A stretch of DNA of 17,781 nt from Spirochaetaceae bacterium (GTDB lineage: Bacteria; Spirochaetota; Spirochaetia; Treponematales; Breznakiellaceae), in the NCBI GenBank assembly GCA_031288215.1, contig JAITRV010000084.1, positions 1 through 17,781 on the forward strand, given 5' to 3'. Numbering within the stretch: the stretch's first letter is position 1; every line of letters begins with the position of its first letter. Shown one piece after another: positions 14,493 through 17,781 of this stretch. The notes beneath the pieces are model-generated. The model did no database searches. It saw nothing but the letters and a program-made list of their open reading frames with translations, and had not been told where the DNA came from. Position numbers and translations under genes: made by a program.

Positions 14493-15199
14493 GGAAGGAT
14501 CCCCCAGGTACCGGCTTCCGCCGCCGGCGCAAAGGTTTTATGCCAAGCCCCGATGATCGTCTCCCCCTGGGAGGGGAAGATCGACCCCTTCAGGGCCTCC
14601 ACCAGGACCTGGGCCCGGAGGAGATCCTCCGGGGTGTCCACGGTGAGCCGGAGGGAGGGGAACTGCCAGATCCGGGGGGCCAAGGGCCGGTGGAGCCGGA
14701 ATAGTTCGGGCCGGCCGTAGAGGTAGGGGCAGACGTGTTCCCGTTCCGCCGGGGAGGCGGCCTCCCGTTCCGCCCGGAGCAGGGCTTCGGCAGCCGCCGA
14801 TTCCACCCCCGCCCCCAGGGGGAGGCCGGAAAAGGCGGCGTAATCCGCCTGAAGGTCCTCCCCTTCCCGGGCGATTTCTTCCGCGGCATCGGCGAAGACA
14901 AAGGGGTTGTCCCCGGTGGCCCGGATGATCCGGTCCGGGGAGAAGCGGCGGATAACCTGGCAATAGCGCCCGAGGACGTCTTCCTTGGGGCCGGTTACGA
15001 GTTCAAAGGCCGCCGCTTCCGCCAGAGGGGCAAATTCGGCGGCGCAGTCTTCGGGACAGGCCAGGACGTGGAGGGCCGCGGGGACGGTTTTCAGGGCCTC
15101 CATCACCAGGGCGAGGAGGGGCCGGTCCCCAAGGGGGCGCAGGCTTTTCCGGGGCAGGCGGCTGGAATCAAGCCGGGCCTGAAGTATCAGGGCGGTCAT
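14489..15199 (-). CDS. SpsF-type cytidylyltransferase (CMP-sugar synthetase family)
   Basis: A 236-residue nucleotidyltransferase of the SpsF/NeuA group, which activates an acidic or amino sugar with CTP. Signatures in order: LILQARLDSSRLPRKSL (residues 4-20, the nucleotide-binding loop), GPKEDVLGRY, RATGDNPFV (93-101), GLPLGAGVESAAAEAL, REHVCPYLYG and SLRLTVDTPEDLLRA. SpsF in Bacillus acts in spore coat polysaccharide synthesis beside SpsG; here the SpsG-like partner is the fusion gene directly downstream. The frame is open upstream to 15274, but the ATG at 15199 begins exactly at the conserved first strand and overlaps the previous stop as ATGA. No spores are implied; the likely product is a surface or flagellar sugar (inference). 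Confidence 0.9.
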   Translation of the reverse strand: MTALILQARLDSSRLPRKSLRPLGDRPLLALVMEALKTVPAALHVLACPEDCAAEFAPLAEAAAFELVTGPKEDVLGRYCQVIRRFSPDRIIRATGDNPFVFADAAEEIAREGEDLQADYAAFSGLPLGAGVESAAAEALLRAEREAASPAEREHVCPYLYGRPELFRLHRPLAPRIWQFPSLRLTVDTPEDLLRAQVLVEALKGSIFPSQGETIIGAWHKTFAPAAEAGTWGILP

Positions 15200-16158
15200 G
15201 ATTCGGGCCGGCCCCACCGGTCGGTGATAAGGTGCGCGTCGGCCCGGAACCGGTAGCGGTTGGTCCTCACCCATTCCCGGGCTGCGGAAAATTCTTCCCA
15301 GGCGGAAAAGGGATCGAAGCCGGTCCTGATAAAGTAACCCGGAAAATGCCGGAGGGGGATATGGGCGCTGTCCCCCCGGAACACCGGGGCCAGGTTTTTC
15401 AGATAAAAGCGGCGGTAGCTTTCCTCGGCGGTGCTGTCCTCAGCGGGGACCTCCCCGTCATAGCAGAGCCTGACCAACTGGGTACATTGGATCTCTTCCC
15501 CCCAGAGATAGGAGCGGAAGCCGAAATCCATGAGCTGCCAGTGGAGGTTTTTGAGACTGCCGTCAAAGCCCCCCAACCGGATGAAGCGATCCCGGTCGTA
15601 GATCCCCACCCCGTCGAAGGGGTAGAGGGAGGGAATCCCTTCCCGAAGGGGCACGAAAGGAAGGGTTTTGAGGGTTTTTCGGGAAAAGGCCGGGGCAATC
15701 ATCGTGGGCAGGGTCTCATAATGGGAATTCTGGATCACCGGGATCGTGCAAAGCCTCCGGTAAACCCGTGCGGTGTCCTTCCCTTCCCTCTCGGCGGGAT
15801 CGGCGGCGATCCGGCTCGCAATCTTGGCGGCCCCTCCCCCATGGAGCAGGCGAAGGTCGTTCCAGAGCACAAAGAAAAGGGGGCTTGATAATTCGGAAAC
15901 CGCCAGGTTGATCTGTTCCCCGGCGGTGATCGTCTCTTTGAGGAGGATGAAGCGTACCGAAGGAAAGCGGCCGGAGAGTTCCTCCAGATCGTAGCGTTCC
16001 AGGGCTCCCTCCATGGAGATGATATAGTCAAAGCCTATTTTTTCCAGTTCCTGAAAAAGGGTGCGCCGGGGATAACGCCCCCCCCGGTTGAGGAGGATCG
16101 CCGAGAGCCCTGTGGAGGCGTTCCGTTCGATGCCCCCCACCGCGGTATAGGAGGTCAT
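15196..16158 (-). CDS. Glycosyltransferase-like protein of unknown specificity
   Basis: A 320-residue cytoplasmic protein that I do not recognise precisely. The first 110 residues look like a GT-A nucleotide-sugar fold: a strand LSAILLNRGG, a helix RRTLFQELEKIG, a strand FDYIISMEG, and LSSPLFFVLWNDLRLL, where the D could be part of a DxD-like metal site. Later, YPFDGVGIYDRDRFIRLGGFDGSLKNLHWQLMDFGFRSYLWG resembles the acceptor-side 'GGFDE...D.dfg.R...G' region of family 2 glycosyltransferases. Start is uncertain: ATG 16158 begins eight bases past the preceding stop without a ribosome site, while ATGs at 16191 and 16215 in the same frame would overlap the upstream gene. The company of SpsF- and PseG-like genes supports a sugar-transfer role (inference). 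Confidence 0.65.
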   Translation of the reverse strand: MTSYTAVGGIERNASTGLSAILLNRGGRYPRRTLFQELEKIGFDYIISMEGALERYDLEELSGRFPSVRFILLKETITAGEQINLAVSELSSPLFFVLWNDLRLLHGGGAAKIASRIAADPAEREGKDTARVYRRLCTIPVIQNSHYETLPTMIAPAFSRKTLKTLPFVPLREGIPSLYPFDGVGIYDRDRFIRLGGFDGSLKNLHWQLMDFGFRSYLWGEEIQCTQLVRLCYDGEVPAEDSTAEESYRRFYLKNLAPVFRGDSAHIPLRHFPGYFIRTGFDPFSAWEEFSAAREWVRTNRYRFRADAHLITDRWGRPES

Positions 16159-16165
16159 AGGATGG

Positions 16166-17713
16166 TTAAAAATTGTAGGTATAGTATTCATCGCATCCCG
16201 CACATAAACCGGCATATTCAGAACGCGTCTGTTCCCGGTAGAGCGCTTCTCCCCGTGCCCAGAGGACTTCCAGGTCTTCCTTCAGGGCATTACCCAGGAT
16301 TCGCTCGCCGGCAATATCCTCCCGGCAACAGGGGACCCTTCCGTCCAAAAGCACCGGCATATCCCGCATCAGATGCCAACAGGGGTTGCGCCGTACCGGG
16401 GAGAGATCAGATGCCTGGAGGGCCGGCAGATACCCGCAGAAGCTGTCGTATTTCTGGATGATCACCTGTACCCCCGCCCCCTGCCAGGCCCGGTAAAAGA
16501 TTTCGATATCGTCCTCCGCTCCTTTGACCCGGACCGCCTGGACATAGGCGTCCCGGGGGAAAAGGGCGGCAAGCTGCCGGGCGCATGCTACCGCTTCGGG
16601 GTATCCCGAACCCCGGACCTCCCGGTAGCGTTCCGGGTGCATGGCGTCCAGGGAAACTATCCAGGAAAGGGGGGCCTGCCGGTTCTTCCGCGGAGCGGCC
16701 TGCCGTGCGAGGATCGCCAGGGCCTCCAATTCCCCGGTTTTCCAGCCCAGGCCGGAGGTCTCGATCACCAGGGACAGGGCGGGCCGGTCCAGGACCAGCC
16801 GGATAAGCTCTTCCCGCCGGGGGTGGAGGGATAATTCCCCCCAGAGGGAGAGATCCACCACCGCATCCCCGGAAAAGGCCTCGATCTTATCCAGCAGGGC
16901 CGCGAAGTCCCCGGGATCCAGGAACTGCGGACCTTCGGTCCGATCCCGGAGGCCGGATCGAGGGTAGGGGCAGAACGCGCAGGTCTGGGGACAGGGCCCG
17001 GCGGCCTGGATGGGATAGAAATTGGGGAGGGTCCTGAGGAGTTCAGGCCTCCCGGCGATGATCTCTTCGGCGGAGGCGGCGGAGTTGAGGCCCGCGGAGA
17101 AGAGGCGGGCGGTGAGGAGGAGGTTCCGCTTGGAATCGGCGCAAAGCGTCAGGCGGTGATGCCGGAGATCCACCGGGGAGATTTCGGTTTCTATATCGAA
17201 GGAATTAATATCCTCCTGGATCACGGAAAAAACCGCGTCCCGTTCCACCGGCTCCTCCGCATCTTCCGCCTTGGTCAGCATTTGGGCGAGGATCCTCGCG
17301 GTTCTCGGGGAAAAGACTTCCGGAGCGAGCCCATAGGGCCAGCCGTCGGCATAGGAATACTCCGCGGCGAAACGCAGATGCCGCCTCCGGATTGCCCCGG
17401 CCAGGAGGGGGTCCAGGAGGGGACAGTCCGCCCAGGCATAGTAGGTCAGGTCAAAGCCCGTCGACGCCGATGCCAGGGTATCCAGCAGGGCTTTCTTGGT
17501 CCAATTTGAACGGGAGATGATTTCATACGGTCCCGGGGGAAGGGCGGCGGAGGCCAACGGGCGATCTTCCCCGGTTAAGAGCAGGGTCTTTTCCACGGCG
17601 GGAAAGGAGGCGGTCCGTTCCAGGGCCAACTCCAGGGCGCTTTTGCCGGAAAACACCTTCTCCAGGGCAGCCTCCGAAAGACTTCCCCCATACAATACGG
17701 CAAGGGCATTCAT
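16166..17713 (-). CDS. Spiro-SPASM radical SAM protein with N-terminal nucleotidyltransferase-like domain
   Basis: A 515-residue cytoplasmic protein. Residues 1-200 resemble a cytidylyltransferase/NTP-transferase fold, with ALELALERTASFP, KTLLLTGED and especially YAWADCPLLDPLLAGAI, comparable to the GDCPL.D motif of SpsF relatives. The radical SAM core begins near 230 with the [4Fe-4S] motif C241-x3-C245-x2-C248 (CPQTCAFC). A SPASM domain closes the protein with C445, C462, C463, C504 and C507, ready to bind auxiliary iron-sulphur clusters. This order fits the 'spiro-SPASM' family, known to me from spirochaetes and without a defined function. SPASM enzymes usually modify peptides or complex metabolites. 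The ATG at 17713 is forced: TAA occurs in frame four codons upstream. It is the first gene of the operon. Confidence 0.88.
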   Translation of the reverse strand: MNALAVLYGGSLSEAALEKVFSGKSALELALERTASFPAVEKTLLLTGEDRPLASAALPPGPYEIISRSNWTKKALLDTLASASTGFDLTYYAWADCPLLDPLLAGAIRRRHLRFAAEYSYADGWPYGLAPEVFSPRTARILAQMLTKAEDAEEPVERDAVFSVIQEDINSFDIETEISPVDLRHHRLTLCADSKRNLLLTARLFSAGLNSAASAEEIIAGRPELLRTLPNFYPIQAAGPCPQTCAFCPYPRSGLRDRTEGPQFLDPGDFAALLDKIEAFSGDAVVDLSLWGELSLHPRREELIRLVLDRPALSLVIETSGLGWKTGELEALAILARQAAPRKNRQAPLSWIVSLDAMHPERYREVRGSGYPEAVACARQLAALFPRDAYVQAVRVKGAEDDIEIFYRAWQGAGVQVIIQKYDSFCGYLPALQASDLSPVRRNPCWHLMRDMPVLLDGRVPCCREDIAGERILGNALKEDLEVLWARGEALYREQTRSEYAGLCAGCDEYYTYNF

Positions 17714-17721
17714 ATAATAGG

Positions 17722-17750
17722 ATTATCGGCAGATTCTCATACGGGGTTAA
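17722..17750 (-). promoter_or_regulatory. Candidate promoter of the minus-strand operon
   Basis: On the minus strand TTAACC (complement of 17745-17750, four of six consensus) and GATAAT (complement of 17722-17727, five of six) are 17 bases apart. The -10 box ends eight bases before the ATG of the radical SAM gene, so the message would have almost no leader; this agrees with the absence of a ribosome site there. The region is AT-rich compared with the operon. The assignment is tentative, and a promoter further upstream lies outside the window. Confidence 0.33.
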
Positions 17751-17781
17751 ATCAAGGGTTTTCCGCAATGCTGCTAAAAAA

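Overview
The window reads as chromosomal DNA of a spirochaete of the Treponema group. The clearest evidence is a full-length FlaA periplasmic flagellar sheath protein and a 'spiro-SPASM' type radical SAM protein. From memory, three further blocks match the Treponema pallidum layout: murG/cvpA, an AtoS/AtoC-like two-component pair, and amidase - small membrane protein - flaA. The DNA is GC-rich (stretches sampled by eye run from about 50 to about 67 percent), so a GC-rich free-living or gut treponeme fits better than T. pallidum. The species cannot be fixed from this sequence. There is no tRNA, rRNA, CRISPR array, insertion sequence or phage gene, and no gene-free stretch longer than about 190 bases.

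Plus strand (1-6867): a strong intrinsic terminator ends an upstream gene. It is followed by murG, cvpA, an enlarged DNA polymerase III delta-prime subunit, a soluble PAS histidine kinase, its NtrC-type sigma-54 response regulator, and an outer-membrane beta-barrel. The barrel carries the full Asp-x-Asp / Asp-x-His catalytic tetrad of the omptin proteases.

Minus strand (17713 down to 6927): a tightly packed seven-gene operon runs leftwards. In order it encodes a nucleotidyltransferase-like/radical SAM/SPASM fusion, a glycosyltransferase-like protein, an SpsF-type cytidylyltransferase, a PseG/SpsG-like - zinc ribbon - methyltransferase fusion, an ATP-grasp ligase-like protein, a secreted N-acetylmuramoyl-L-alanine amidase and a GerMN-like membrane protein. 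Most junctions are 4-base ATGA overlaps. Then comes flaA with its own near-perfect sigma-70 promoter, and then a single-domain (p)ppGpp synthetase fused to TPR repeats, which converges on the omptin gene.

How the genes work together: murG, cvpA, the amidase and the GerMN-like protein concern the cell envelope. SpsF, the PseG-like fusion, the glycosyltransferase-like protein and the radical SAM protein look like parts of an uncharacterised activated-sugar or glycan-decoration pathway, possibly for the envelope or the flagellum (inference). The most unexpected items are the omptin in a treponeme, this glycan/radical SAM operon, the RelA/SpoT-TPR protein, and GC-rich palindromes lying inside two coding sequences.
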